Shown one piece after another: positions 10,517 through 21,023 of a stretch of 64,000 bases of DNA. The stretch comes from Cyathus striatus (lineage: Eukaryota; Basidiomycota; Agaricomycetes; Agaricales; Nidulariaceae). Where the stretch lies: assembly GCA_025738555.1 (NCBI GenBank), contig JAOVFP010000018.1, positions 744,001 through 808,000 on the forward strand. The letters are read 5' to 3'. Numbering within the stretch: position 1 is the first letter of the stretch; every line of letters starts with the position of its first letter. The position numbers and the translations under genes are program-made. The notes beneath the pieces were generated by a model. It searched no databases. It was given only the letters and a program-made list of their open reading frames with translations, and was not told the origin of the DNA.

Positions 10517-11975
10517 ACTCTCAGCCGAGTTCGCCGAGGGAGTTGCCTCGGTAGAGGTGGCAGTGGCCGCACGGGCTTTGGCGGCAGAGGCTGCCTTTCG
10601 ACAGTCCTTGGCCTGATGACCGGCGTTGCCACAGAATAGGCAAAGCTTCTGGTCCAGGCGACGTTTACGTTCCTCCGGGGTGAGTTTCCCGTCAGAACCA
10701 AGCTTCCCAGTCAAGTCTGGTGCCTTGGACTGGTTCTGCTTTTGCTTGTTCTTGGGTTTCCCCGAGGACGAAGCGGAGGTAGAAGAGGCGGAGGAGGAGG
10801 TAGAGGAGGTTGGAGTCTTGGAGGAGGAGGAAGAATTCGAAGTTGACTTCGAATTCTGATTGCCCTTGGGCTTCTCCGAAGACTTGGCAGCAGACTTGCT
10901 GCGCTTCTCCTCAATGTTGCACTCGGTGTTGCGCTCCCAATGCCTCTGATCGTAGCCCTGGGCTACCTTCTTAGTCCCGGCAAGTGTCTTAGGCCGGCCT
11001 TGCTCTCGATGGGAGAGAGCGTCCTTCAAACGAGGACAAAGGCCACGGTAGTAGGCCGAGTTGAGGGCAGCATCGTCCCAAGGCAAGAGTGTGGCATACT
11101 CGTTGAACTTTATTTCATAGGTCGTGAGCCGCTGATTATCCTCCATGTGGAGGGAGAAAATGCGAATTTCAGCTTCACCAACTGGGTTGGTATGGCCGAA
11201 ATGAGTCCGGAGGAGCTGAACGAAATAGCCCCATGAATCCATCCATGGCTCATAGACGTCGTCGTCTAGATGAGTGGCAAACAAGTTGCTTGCCGAGCCA
11301 CGGAGAAAAGTCAACGTGTAGTTGACTTTAGAGGCGTTGTCCGGGTACAACTGAGGGTTGTTCCGGAACACCAAGCGGACTTGCATTATGAAGGGCTCCA
11401 GCTTAAGCGTGTTGGAGCCGTCGAAGTTGTCCGGCTGGTTAACCTTCTTCTCCCGAATGGGAGGAGGAGGTGGTGGAGGTGGTGGTTGCGGAGCAAAGTA
11501 ACCCGCCACAGAGGCCACCATTTCCAGGATTTCATCCCGGGTGAAATTGTAGTGGGGTCTTGCAGTTGGGCGACGAGGGTCGTGGTAGGCGCCCCTGGAG
11601 GGAGGCCTTGAAGGAGGTTCCGAGGGAGAATTGGAGGGAGGATTAGAGGGAGGACCTCCGGGGCCATTTGGTCCACCAGGACCATTGCCACCGGCACCTG
11701 CCTGCTCATCATCGTCCCCTTGATCGTCGTCTCCTTGATCATCATCTCCGGAACCATTGCCATCATCTCCGGAGCCATCACCATCATCTCCAGCATCGTC
11801 TGGAGGCCCGCCATTTCCAACTTCGGCAGGATTGCCAGCAGAAGGAGGTGGAGGTGGAGGAGGTCCTCCACTGCCTGAGGCTACAGGCTGTTGGGCAGGT
11901 GGCGAAGGAGCTGTGGGTGCTTGCTGCTGGCGTGCAGCTGCACCTTCTGGAGAAAGCTGAGTATCCACCGGTTCG
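10505..11975 (-). CDS. gag: Gag, C-terminal part
   Basis: An open frame of nearly 490 residues. It starts with Pro/Gly/Asp-rich low complexity and continues with a retrotransposon Gag core (FDGSNTLKLEPF, then LTFLRGSASNLF and a YFVQLLRTHFG segment). It ends with a Ser/Lys-rich stretch and one CCHC zinc knuckle, CLFCGNAGHQAKDC (about 10598-10641). Gag packages the RNA and forms the particle. The N-terminal end is cut off by the fold-back element; the frame resumes at 16305. Confidence 0.85.
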
Positions 11976-12099
11976 AGGGGTGTTAGCCATTTGGATCATA
12001 AAAAGCCCAGGTTTTATGAAAAAGTGATCACAAAATCCCTGACTTCCATGATCACTGCAAAATCTAATGGTATTCATTATTATTAATGAATGTATGAGT

Positions 12100-12790
12100 G
12101 ATCAAAGGTGATCATTGGATGTTATAATAGTGTATGATGGATATTAAAGGGTATATTGACTACTAATGAATACTAATGAATGTGAAAGTGATCATAAGTG
12201 ATCATGATATAATATAATGGTGTATTATAGTGTGTAATGACTACTAGTGAATACTAATGGATGTGTAAGTGATCATAAGTGATCATGATATGATATAATG
12301 GTGTATTATAGTGCATAATGACTACTAGTGAATACTAATGGATGTGTAAGTGATCATAAGTGATCATGGTATGTTGTAATAGCATACTATAGTGCATAAT
12401 GACTACTGGTGAATACTAATGGATGTGGAAGTGATCATAAGTGATCATGGTAAAGTATAATGGTGTATTATAGTGCATAATGACTACTGGTGAATACTAA
12501 TGGATGTGGAAGTGATCATAAGTGATCATGGTAAAGTATAAGTGTATTATAGTGTGTAATGACTACTAGTGAATACTAATGGATGTGTAAGTGATTATAA
12601 GTGATCATAATATAATATAATGGTGTATTATAGTGCATAATGACTACTGGTGAATACTAATGAATGTAGAAGTGATCATAAGTGATCATGGTATGTTATA
12701 ATGGCATATTATTGTGCATAATGCTTATTAATTAATATTAATAAATGTAAAAGTGATCATAAGTGATCATGGTATAAATAATAGCATATT
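12100..12790. repeat. Left long-period array of fold-back element 1
   Basis: About nine units of roughly 81 bases. Each carries two TGATCA palindromes starting 10 bases apart, followed by an AT-rich part ending with GAATACTAATG. Confidence 0.85.
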
Positions 12791-12824
12791 AATTTATAAA
12801 TGAATATAGGAATATCACATTTTC

Positions 12825-13575
12825 CCACATGTCACACCTGTCACGCTCGTCACATTCGTCACATATGTCACGAGTGTATGTCACGTATGTCACACATCTC
12901 ATGCATGTCACACCTGTCACAACTGTCACAACTGTCATATTTGTCATGTATGTCACACATATCACACATGTTATGCATGTCACATTTGTCACACTTATGT
13001 ATGTCATGTATGTCACATTTATTATGCATGTCACACATCTCATGTTTGTCACATTTGTCACACGTGTCACAGTACGAATGTCACGCTCCTCATATTTGTC
13101 ACACCTGTTGTATATGTCATGTATGTAGCATTTGTCACACTTGTCACACTTTTATACATGTCACACCTGTTATGTATATCACATTTGTCATGCATATCAC
13201 ATTCTCACATGTCATACTTGTCAGATTTGTCACACTTGTCATGCATATCACATTTATCTTACATATCACACTTGTCAGATTCGTCACACTTGTCACATAT
13301 GTCACACATTTCACTACTGGTCATATATATCACACTTATTACTCTCATCTGTCACAAATGTCATGCTTTCCACATCTGTCACCCTTTTTTCTGTCTGTTA
13401 TACCTGTCACACTCTTCAAGCATCATTCATATAACACTTATCATATTTTACACATTTGTCACATTCCTTACATATTTGTCACATTTTCCATGTCTGCTAT
13501 ATCTGTCATATATTTTCTCTCATTTTGTTACACTTTTCTTACATGTCACATTTTTCAGTTATATTACACATCATA
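12825..13575. repeat. Left GTCACA array of fold-back element 1
   Basis: Dozens of short units built around TGTCACA with variable spacers (about 9-12 bases), decaying toward the centre. Long open frames here (for example 12800-13705) only reflect the repeat. Confidence 0.85.
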
Positions 13576-14700
13576 CTTCTATAAATATCACATATATTAC
13601 AAATTGAAGATTCTATTTCATTCCTCTACTTCAAACCTGTTTGGTGAATATATCTTTAGTGTACCAATCTTAAGTATTAAAATAGAAACATATGACTTGC
13701 TATAATATATCTGAACACAAACAACTGCATTGTACACAGCACACAAGTTGAAGTCAATGATCCTTATGTTTCTGATCTTTGTCAAAGCTCACATCAGTAT
13801 TTAGACATTCATACAGTTACATGTGTAATAATTGTCTCAAGAATCTCATGTCAAATATGACATATATGACACTATGCCATCTGCAATCAGTTTGAAATTG
13901 TCAAGGTTGATAGCCTTCACTGAGTTATGGGAATTATACATTTTAAGCACTCACATGATTGTTACATTTAACTACTTGTTTTATTTAAGTCTCAGATGAG
14001 AGTAAGCTGAGAGTTAGTTGAGACATCTGTGAGAATGATATATACAACAGCTGGTTATGTAGCAGTTCTTGCTTATGAATAGATAAGTACTAGTAGGACA
14101 TGAAAACAGTATCATATTGACATCAAGACTTGAGACATTAGAAAGTTATAAGTTTTAACAATAACATGGAACCATAGTAGAATGAGTGACATGAATAAAA
14201 CAACACAATTGGACTAAACATGAAGTGAGACAAAGATATAAGAGATGTGATAGTGGGAAGGTAGTATACAGTTAGTACTGATGGATGTGGTGAATAGGGA
14301 AAGTGTAAAATGTGCAACTTGTCAGGAACAGGTGGCAGGAAAGGTACAATGTTAGATATTCTGGATTGTACAGCCTCTGGTTCAGGCCTTGGTAGGACTT
14401 TGGTTGATAACTCTAGTATACAAACCCTCTGTAATTTGATAGTTGACTACAAGTTTCCTCCTATTTGTATTTGTGTCTGTGTCTGTGTCTGTGTCTGAGC
14501 TTTTCATCTCTTATCACCCCCCTCTCTCCCAACCTACCCCCCTTCATTATTTGTTGCTTCAGACAACAATTGGTGGCAGAAATGGTGTGATGGGTAGCAG
14601 GAAAAGAAAAAGCATGGCATGTGGTAATATAGGGGGACATATGTGACAAGTGGTAAGGTTTGTGACAGATGTAATCTGTATGGCAAGTAAATTTACTTGT
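13576..14700. other. Unique centre of fold-back element 1
   Basis: About 1.1 kb of AT-rich sequence without a recognisable gene. It includes a short microsatellite of GTGTCT units (about 14472-14497) and pyrimidine-rich runs. Confidence 0.6.
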
Positions 14701-14814
14701 GAGATCAATATGCTAAAATTATATGTGGGAAAGGTGTAAATGTAAAGCATAACAAGTGTGATATAGGTGCAAGTGTAACATACAAGAAAGGAATGACAAA
14801 TACAGAAAATGTGA

Positions 14815-15465
14815 CATTTGTAACATATAGGAAAGGGGTGACATTTGTGACAGATGGGACTGATAAGTGAAACATGTGACACATGTGACGAGCGTGACAA
14901 GTGTGACGAATCTGACAAGCGTGATATGTAAGAATGTGATATGCATGACAAGTGTGACAAATCTGACAAGTATGACATGTGAGAATGTGATATGCATGAC
15001 AAATGTGATATACATAACAGGTGTGACATGTATAAAAGTGTGACAAGTGTGACAAATGCTACATATATGACATATACAACAGGTGTGACAGATATGAGGA
15101 GCGTGACATTCGTACTGTGACACGTGTGACAAATGTGACAAACATGAGATGTGTGACATGCATAATAAATGTGACATGCATAACATGTGTGATATGTGTG
15201 ACATACGTGACAAATACGACAGTTGTGACAGTTGTGACAGTTGTGACATACGTGACATACGTGACAGGTGTGACATATGTGACATAAATAACAGGTGTGA
15301 CATATGTGACATACACAACAAGTGTGACAAGTATGACAAATGCTACATACGTGATATAAGTGACATATGTGGCAAATATGTGGAGCGTGACATTCGTAAC
15401 ACTCGTGACATATGTGACGAATGTGACGAGCGTGACAGGTGTGACATGTGGGAAAATGTGATATT
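14815..15465. repeat. Right GTCACA (TGTGAC) array of fold-back element 1
   Basis: The mirror image of the left array, read as TGTGACA units; the outer 300 bases are nearly identical to the reverse complement of the left arm. Confidence 0.85.
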
Positions 15466-15484
15466 CCTATATTCATTTATAAAT

Positions 15485-16190
15485 TAATATGCTATTATTT
15501 ATACAATAATCACTTATGATCACTTTTACATTTATTAATATTAATTAGTAAGCATTATGCACAATAATATGCCATTATAACATACCATGATCACTTATGA
15601 TCACTTCTACATTCATTAGTATTCACCAGTAGTCATTATGCACTATAATACACCATTAGATTATATTATGATCACTTATGATCACTTACACATCCATTAG
15701 TATTCACTAGTAGTCATTACACACTATAATACACCATTATATCATATCATGATCACTTATGATCACTTCCACATTCATTAGTATTAACTAGTAGTCATTA
15801 CACACTATAATACACCATTATACTTTACCATGATCACTTATGATCACTTCCACATCCATTAGTATTCACCAGTAGTCATTACACACTATAATATGCTATT
15901 ACAACATACCATGATCACTTATGATCACTTACACATCCATTAGTATTCACTAGTAGTCATTATGTACTATAATACACCATTATATCATATCATGATCACT
16001 TATGATCACTTACACATCCATTAGTATTCACTAGTAGTCATTACACACTATAATACACCATTATATTATATCATGATCACTTATGATCACTTTCACATTC
16101 ATTAGTATTCATTAGTAGTCAATATGCCCTTTAATATCCATCATACACTATTATAACATCCAATGATCACCTTTGATCACTCATACATTC
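15485..16190. repeat. Right long-period array of fold-back element 1
   Basis: About eight units of roughly 81 bases, inverted relative to the left array, each with the paired TGATCA motif. Confidence 0.85.
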
Positions 16191-16304
16191 ATTAATAATA
16201 ATGAATACCATTAGATTTTGCAGTGATCATGGAAGTCAGGGATTTTGTGATCACTTTTTCATAAAACCTGGGCTTTTTATGATCCAAATTGGCTGACACT
16301 TATG

Positions 16305-16635
16305 CCGGTTCGATGGATGCAGTGGGGGTAAGGGTGGAGTTGAATGGAGTGCTCAATGGAATTGGTCGAGGTGCATGCAACTGATTGCTGTGAACTGGCT
16401 GAAGTTCACGAGTTGCACGATGGGTGGAGGCAATTCCTCCAGATACTAGAGCACTTGCAGATGGTGGGGCATTCTGCCGAGAGAGAGGCGGAGCAGAGTC
16501 AACACGACGAGGTGTGTTGGCATTGTTACGTTCGCGAGCTTGCTGGGCAGCTAGACGATCGCTACGGCGCACTTCGTTTTGCTGCTGTTCATGGCTCCTA
16601 GCATGTGCAGTCTGAGTCTGCGTGCGGGTAGCCAT
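16305..16635 (-). CDS. gag: Gag, N-terminal part (separated by the fold-back insertion)
   Basis: The best start is the ATG at 16635, 52 bases after the 5' LTR. The segment (about 110 residues) is Gln/Arg/Ser-rich. It runs up to the 8-base duplication CCGGTTCG (16305-16312). Joining to the second copy (11968-11975) keeps the frame into the rest of gag, so one insertion explains the split. Confidence 0.75.
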
Positions 16636-16686
16636 GAGGGAAAGAAAAGTATTGTGTGAAGAATCCAAGGTGGTAGTTTCGTATAC

Positions 16687-17350
16687 TGTCACAACCATGC
16701 CCCTAGCCTGACTTGGCGATGGAGTACGAGAGAGTGACTGCAGAGAAGCGAGGGGTGAGTGTAAGACGAAAGCGGAGAACGATAACTTCAGGGGGTAGGA
16801 CTTCGGCTTCAGCTTATGTGCTGCACCCCTGGGATTCCCGGTCCTGGATTTCGGAGTAAGGGCAAGCCCTTCAGAGAAGACGAGAAACGGAAGACGAGAG
16901 GTGTAACTCAAGTCAGACGAAAGGGTGAGGACGTAGTTCAATACGAAACTGAAGTCTAAGTACAAATCGAGTACTACTTAAATACTAGAGACTCGGAGTA
17001 AGTAAAGGCCGCTGGCCTTGGCCAGTGGAGAAGTACGGTCAGGGTAGGCGTACGTAGAATGAAGACTATAACTAATTAAACATAATAAAACGCGTCGGAG
17101 AAGTGAGTGCGTATGGCAGTGTAAAGTAAAACTGATAGTGGCGCACTTAAGAATGATAAGTGACTCACTATGAGATGTATACTACAATACTGAGGGGATA
17201 GCTCAGTAGGGCGGAAGAAAGGAAACGAAAGTAATCTATGTACAGTAAGCAATATGTAATAGTAAGAACGTAATCAAGGTCCGGAGTAAACAAAGGAAAA
17301 GGCGGAGTAAGAGCATAGGAGTCCGGAGGTAGGCAATACGGGATATGACA
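16687..17350 (-). repeat. 5' LTR (in element orientation)
   Basis: 664 bases, TGTCACAACC to GGATATGACA. It should hold the promoter for gag-pol on the minus strand; the gag start codon (16635) lies 52 bases inside it. Confidence 0.95.
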
Positions 17351-17685
17351 GGTGGAAAGAAGCCAATCGAAGCTGCATGAGAATACCAGGTAGATTCCAG
17401 GATGAAACGTTCTGTTGATGTGGACCATGAGTGCATGACAATCTTTGAACAGAGACTGTTCGAAACTTTGATCAAAGCTGGCCGCGCTGGAAGTGGAATT
17501 TGGGGATTTGATATTGGTCCTCTTCAAGATGAATGGTACCCATATCGCGAAGTCCCAGCATACTGGCGAGATCCAAACTTTGAAGACTTAGCAGCCGATC
17601 TGGAGGTAAGCTGTATACTCTTATACTGAATTATCATACTAATTCTGAGGTTGAATAGTTTGGCCCTAACTATAAGAAAGAATAG
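17351..17685 (+). pseudogene. 3' part of the same transposase/USP/PHD gene, beyond the retroelement
   Basis: The target duplication GGTGG lies at 3946-3950 and again at 17351-17355. Joining the two flanks at one copy keeps the frame: the codons GGT GGA continue into AAG AAG. A TGA at 17378-17380 interrupts this tail. The tail then reads through 17402-17605 (it includes the stretch GIWGFDIGPLQDEW), a 53-base GT-AG intron at 17606-17658, and a last exon ending with TAG at 17683-17685. No known domain was recognised here. The match of frame, target duplication and intron structure is the evidence that it belongs to the upstream gene. Confidence 0.6.
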
Positions 17686-18655
17686 TTAACAGTAAATGGT
17701 CTGTTTAGATGCAGCACAAAGAATGTTAGTTAGATCTTGAATACGTAGACAGCTGTACTTCATGACAATATTGATTATAATGCTTAGCTCCCCGTCCCAT
17801 ATACAATAACATAACTACTATTAATACATGTGGGACTACTACTACAATGTATAAGTACTAACCATAGTGTTCATGGTGGCAATGGAAAGAGAGTGATAGC
17901 ATGGCACATCATGTGACTCAAAATTTGGCTGTTTGGATCATATTTAGGGCAGGGCTTGCCTGCCCTAAATATGATCCAAACGGTCATCACTGTGCCGTTC
18001 ACCTTGAACTCTTTCCTCGCTTCACTCATGTACTCCATGGTTAGTATACATAAATAGAGAACACAATAGTAATTTACTGTATTTACTTATAGACAATACA
18101 TTGTATTACGACTTGTACTCTTTAATATATTAAATAGCATGACAATGGACTGTAGAAAATGAGCTCCCTTAGTCTAGACACACGTAGAGTATGCTTATAT
18201 GTAAGAGTAAGTCTATACATATTATTTACGACTATTACTGGGACCAATTAGAACGAATAAAGTGAGAGATCGACATCCATTGTCTCACACTGCGTTCGCG
18301 TGTATGTACTCACTCGTAAATTTACCAGATCCGTCGTCTCATACTGCACTCGCAGTTTTACTTTTCCTTCCATAGATTCTACTATACTCTTGCACAGGAC
18401 TTTCACATCTCTCAACAGGATACTACTATCTTAATCTCCTCTGATTTCATGACATCCGTACATGCCCAGTAATAGTGCGAACTCAGCAGCACTCTCAGCC
18501 AACATCCTCACACAGATCACCAACGGGCAACTCGAGGTCCATTACAGAAGCTCCATTTCCCATTGCTTACCTCTATATCTAGGTGCCATAACTCGCTGGA
18601 CTTATCGTTCCGCTTCAATAACTCGTTAGAACAAAAGGCCACATGGTGACTCAGT
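17686..18655. other. Non-coding stretch with one perfect hairpin
   Basis: Apart from a palindrome at 17931-17981, nothing coding was seen; AT-rich with many stops in all frames. Confidence 0.5.
17931..17981. repeat. Perfect 21-base inverted repeat
   Basis: Arms at 17931-17951 and 17961-17981 with a 9-base spacer, partly self-complementary. The outer part GTTTGGATCATA resembles the terminal segment of fold-back element 1. Confidence 0.8.
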
Positions 18656-18659
18656 CAAT

Positions 18660-19625
18660 GATAGGAATATCAATGAACGAGAACAGCCCTCAGTTGTAAT
18701 GTAATGGCACCAAATTATAGTCTAGTGAACAGTCTCCTTCAGTTCTTTTGTTCGAGTGAAAATCAAGTGACATTTGAGTGAATATTGGCTCGCCTATATA
18801 TTTCGAGTGAAAATTGAGTGACATCAAGTGAACATAATTTTTGAATTATGCAACCCCTTCTTATGCTTGTGAATAGTTAAATAACACGACAATGGAGAAG
18901 AACTATGCTCAGTTGTAATGCAATAACACCAAATCATAGTTTAGTGAACAATCTCCAGTTATTTTGTTCGAGTGAAAATCAAGTGACATCAAGTGAACAT
19001 AATGTTTAAATCATGCAACCCCTTATTATGCTCGTAAATAGTTAGATACGACGACAATGGACAAGAACAATACTCAGTTGTAATGTAATGGCACCAAATC
19101 ATAGTTTAGTGAACAATTTCCTTCAGTTATTTTGTTCGAGTGAAATCAAGTGACATCAAGTAAACATAGTTTTTAAATTATGCAACCCCTTCTTATGCTC
19201 GTGAATAGTAAGATGACACAACAATGGACAAGAACTATACTCAGTTGTAATGTAATGACACCAAATCGTAGTTTAGTGAACAATTTCCTTCAGTTATTTT
19301 GTTCAAGTGAAAATCAAGTGACATTCAAGTGACATTCAAGTGAACATTGGCTCGCTTATATCTTTCAAGTGAAACTTGAGTGACATCAAGTGAACATACT
19401 TTTAATTTATGAAAAACCCTTCATCTACTCGTTAATATATTAAATAGCACGACAATATACCAGAATAACACAGCGATAATGTAACGACATCAAGTCATAA
19501 TCTAGTGAACAATTTCCATCACATATTTGTTTGAGTGAAAAATCGAGTGACATTCAAGTGAACATTGACTTGCTTAAATATTTCAGGTGAAACTCAAGGT
19601 AAATTAAGTTGACATACTTTGATTT
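18660..19625. repeat. Satellite of about 165-230 bases, five units
   Basis: Units restart with a CTCAGTTGTAATGTAATG-like motif near 18675, 18905, 19070, 19240 and 19465. Each also has GTTCGAGTGAAAATCAAGTGACAT and a TATGCAACCCCTT segment. Units differ by insertions of the AAGTGACATT motif. Confidence 0.75.
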
Positions 19626-19670
19626 ATGCAAACTGTCAAGGTTATGATTGTTTTTTATTGAAAGTTTGTG

Positions 19671-20650
19671 CCACGATTAGTAGTGATATAATCTGAACAG
19701 TTTCCTTAATTAACAATGTTACTTAGCCCAGTGGTATAGTGCAGTTCAAGGCGAAGACTTGCACTGGACCAATCATATGGGAGTGGTCTACTTTTCATGA
19801 AGTCTCTCAAACTTCATGTGCGCCCATTATGTTCAGGGCCCAGAATGGGTGAGTCGCCCTTTCTTCTTCTTTTATTTGTTTACTCCTTTCTTCTTTTGTC
19901 CTATTTTTTCTCTCTGATTATTTCTCCTCAAAATTTACATACTATTCTCTTTGTGCAGCTTCATATGTGGTGGCAATAAATCACATTTGACTGTGACGGT
20001 GCTATCACTTGTTCTTTAGACAAGTGGTATGCACTGTTGCTCCTACTCTCTCTATTGCGAGTCAGAGTGATTGGGTGCGATTATAAATTGTACCAATCTT
20101 CAGAGGGCTTTGGGTTCGAATCCCATGAAATACCTTGGTGTTCATATAGTTCTTTTTAGTTCAACTAGTTGTAAGGTTAGCTTTTAAAAAGAAGTTCACA
20201 GCATGAATAGTAGTGATATGATCTGAGCAGTTAATTATAATATGCAAGGTCAATTGGCTTAATGGTGCAGTGTGAATAAACATTGTACTAAATTTCAGAG
20301 GGCTTTGGGTTCGAATTCCGGTGAGTACCTCTGGTATAGTCATAATTACTGTAAAAAATTTCCAGGTCAATCTTATTATTAAGTTTATTGGGTGCTAATA
20401 TAGTCTGAGCAGTCGACTATTTGGAATGTTCGCACCACGAATAGTAGTGATATAATCTGAGCAGTTGGCCAGAAAAGTAAGGTCAATTAGCCTAATGGTA
20501 CAATGCAAATACATGTTGTGCTAATCTTCGGTGGGCTTTGGGTTCGAATCCCGAATGGACCTCTAGGTCAATAACTTCTGACTTCTTTTTCTGGATTGAT
20601 CTTAATATTAAGTTTAATGGGTGATAATATAGTCTGAGCAGTCGACTTGC
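19671..20650 (+). mobile_element. tRNA-derived SINE-like array
   Basis: Units of about 235 bases repeat with flanks GAATAGTAGTGATATAATCTG and AGTCTGAGCAGTCGACT. Heads at 20248 and 20481 begin GGTCAATT and contain an A-box-like TAGCCTAATGGT and a B-box GGTTCGAATCC. A third, decayed head has its B-box at about 20112. The tails contain pyrimidine-rich runs. Confidence 0.65.
20481..20561 (+). other. tRNA-like head of a SINE copy
   Basis: The acceptor stem pairs at six of seven positions (GGTCAAT with ATGGACC). The T arm is good (TTGGG, loop TTCGAAT, CCCGA), and an A-box is present. No convincing anticodon stem could be drawn, so it is called tRNA-derived and not a tRNA gene. Confidence 0.55.
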
Positions 20651-21023
20651 TTGTCATTCAACTAGTTTATGGTTTTTTTTTACTAATTATGTCTGTTCCT
20701 TCACCATCATCACAACTGAACACTAGTGAAAGTAGATAAGATACTATAGATACGCTATCTGTAAGTTTTACTTACTGGTAGGTGACACAATCGGGAATGT
20801 CGCGTGATTAATTGAGCCTGCCCTAAAATAAACCATTTTCAATATATGGGTTGTGGACATCTGTTTATTCTTTGTCCATTCCTTCACTACCCCAACATCT
20901 TAACGCTAGTTACAGTAGATAAAGTAGATAAAGTATATACAGTATATACAGTAGATAACGTAGATAAACGTTGGTACAGTAAGAAAAGTAGACATCGCTA
21001 AATGATAAAAACCACCAGTCATA

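Larger units (their letters stand above)
11976..16304. mobile_element. Fold-back element 1 (in gag)
   Basis: A 4,329-base element flanked by CCGGTTCG on both sides. Ends: AGGGGTGTTAGCC at the left and GGCTGACACTTATG at the right; the shared inverted core is GTGTYAGCCA, followed by a TGATC/GGATCATAAAA segment. Each arm is about 1.6 kb: a terminal segment, an array of about 81-base units, and an array of short GTCACA repeats. The two arms are inverted around a unique centre of about 1.1 kb. There is no credible ORF, so it must depend on a transposase supplied elsewhere. Confidence 0.85.
3951..17350 (-). mobile_element. Ty3/gypsy chromovirus LTR retrotransposon with nested fold-back element
   Basis: Two 664-base direct LTRs (3951-4614 and 16687-17350) start TGTCA, end TGACA and are flanked by GGTGG. 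The gene order on the minus strand is gag, protease, reverse transcriptase, RNase H, integrase, chromodomain. The element is 13,400 bases including a 4.3-kb insertion in gag, so about 9.1 kb without it. It sits in a coding exon of the transposase/USP/PHD gene. A polypurine tract is adjacent to the downstream LTR; no convincing tRNA primer-binding site was seen next to the upstream LTR. Pol carries one stop, so this copy is probably not autonomous. Confidence 0.93.

Noticed and set aside
12800..13705. Long open frame of about 300 codons, plus similar frames at 14559-15476, 33292-34321 and 35429-36256
   Set aside because: The frames are translations of GTCACA arrays (repeated CHTCH and SHLSHI patterns). 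They remain open because the repeat lacks stops; no start context, introns or domain support a gene.
16640..16686. tRNA primer-binding site of the chromovirus
   Set aside because: The bases after the 5' LTR (GTATACGAAACTACCACC on the minus strand) do not start with TGG and match no tRNA 3' end I can recognise; self-priming is possible but unproven.
20481..20561. Functional tRNA gene
   Set aside because: Acceptor and T arms are good but no anticodon stem forms, and similar heads recur in a repeat.
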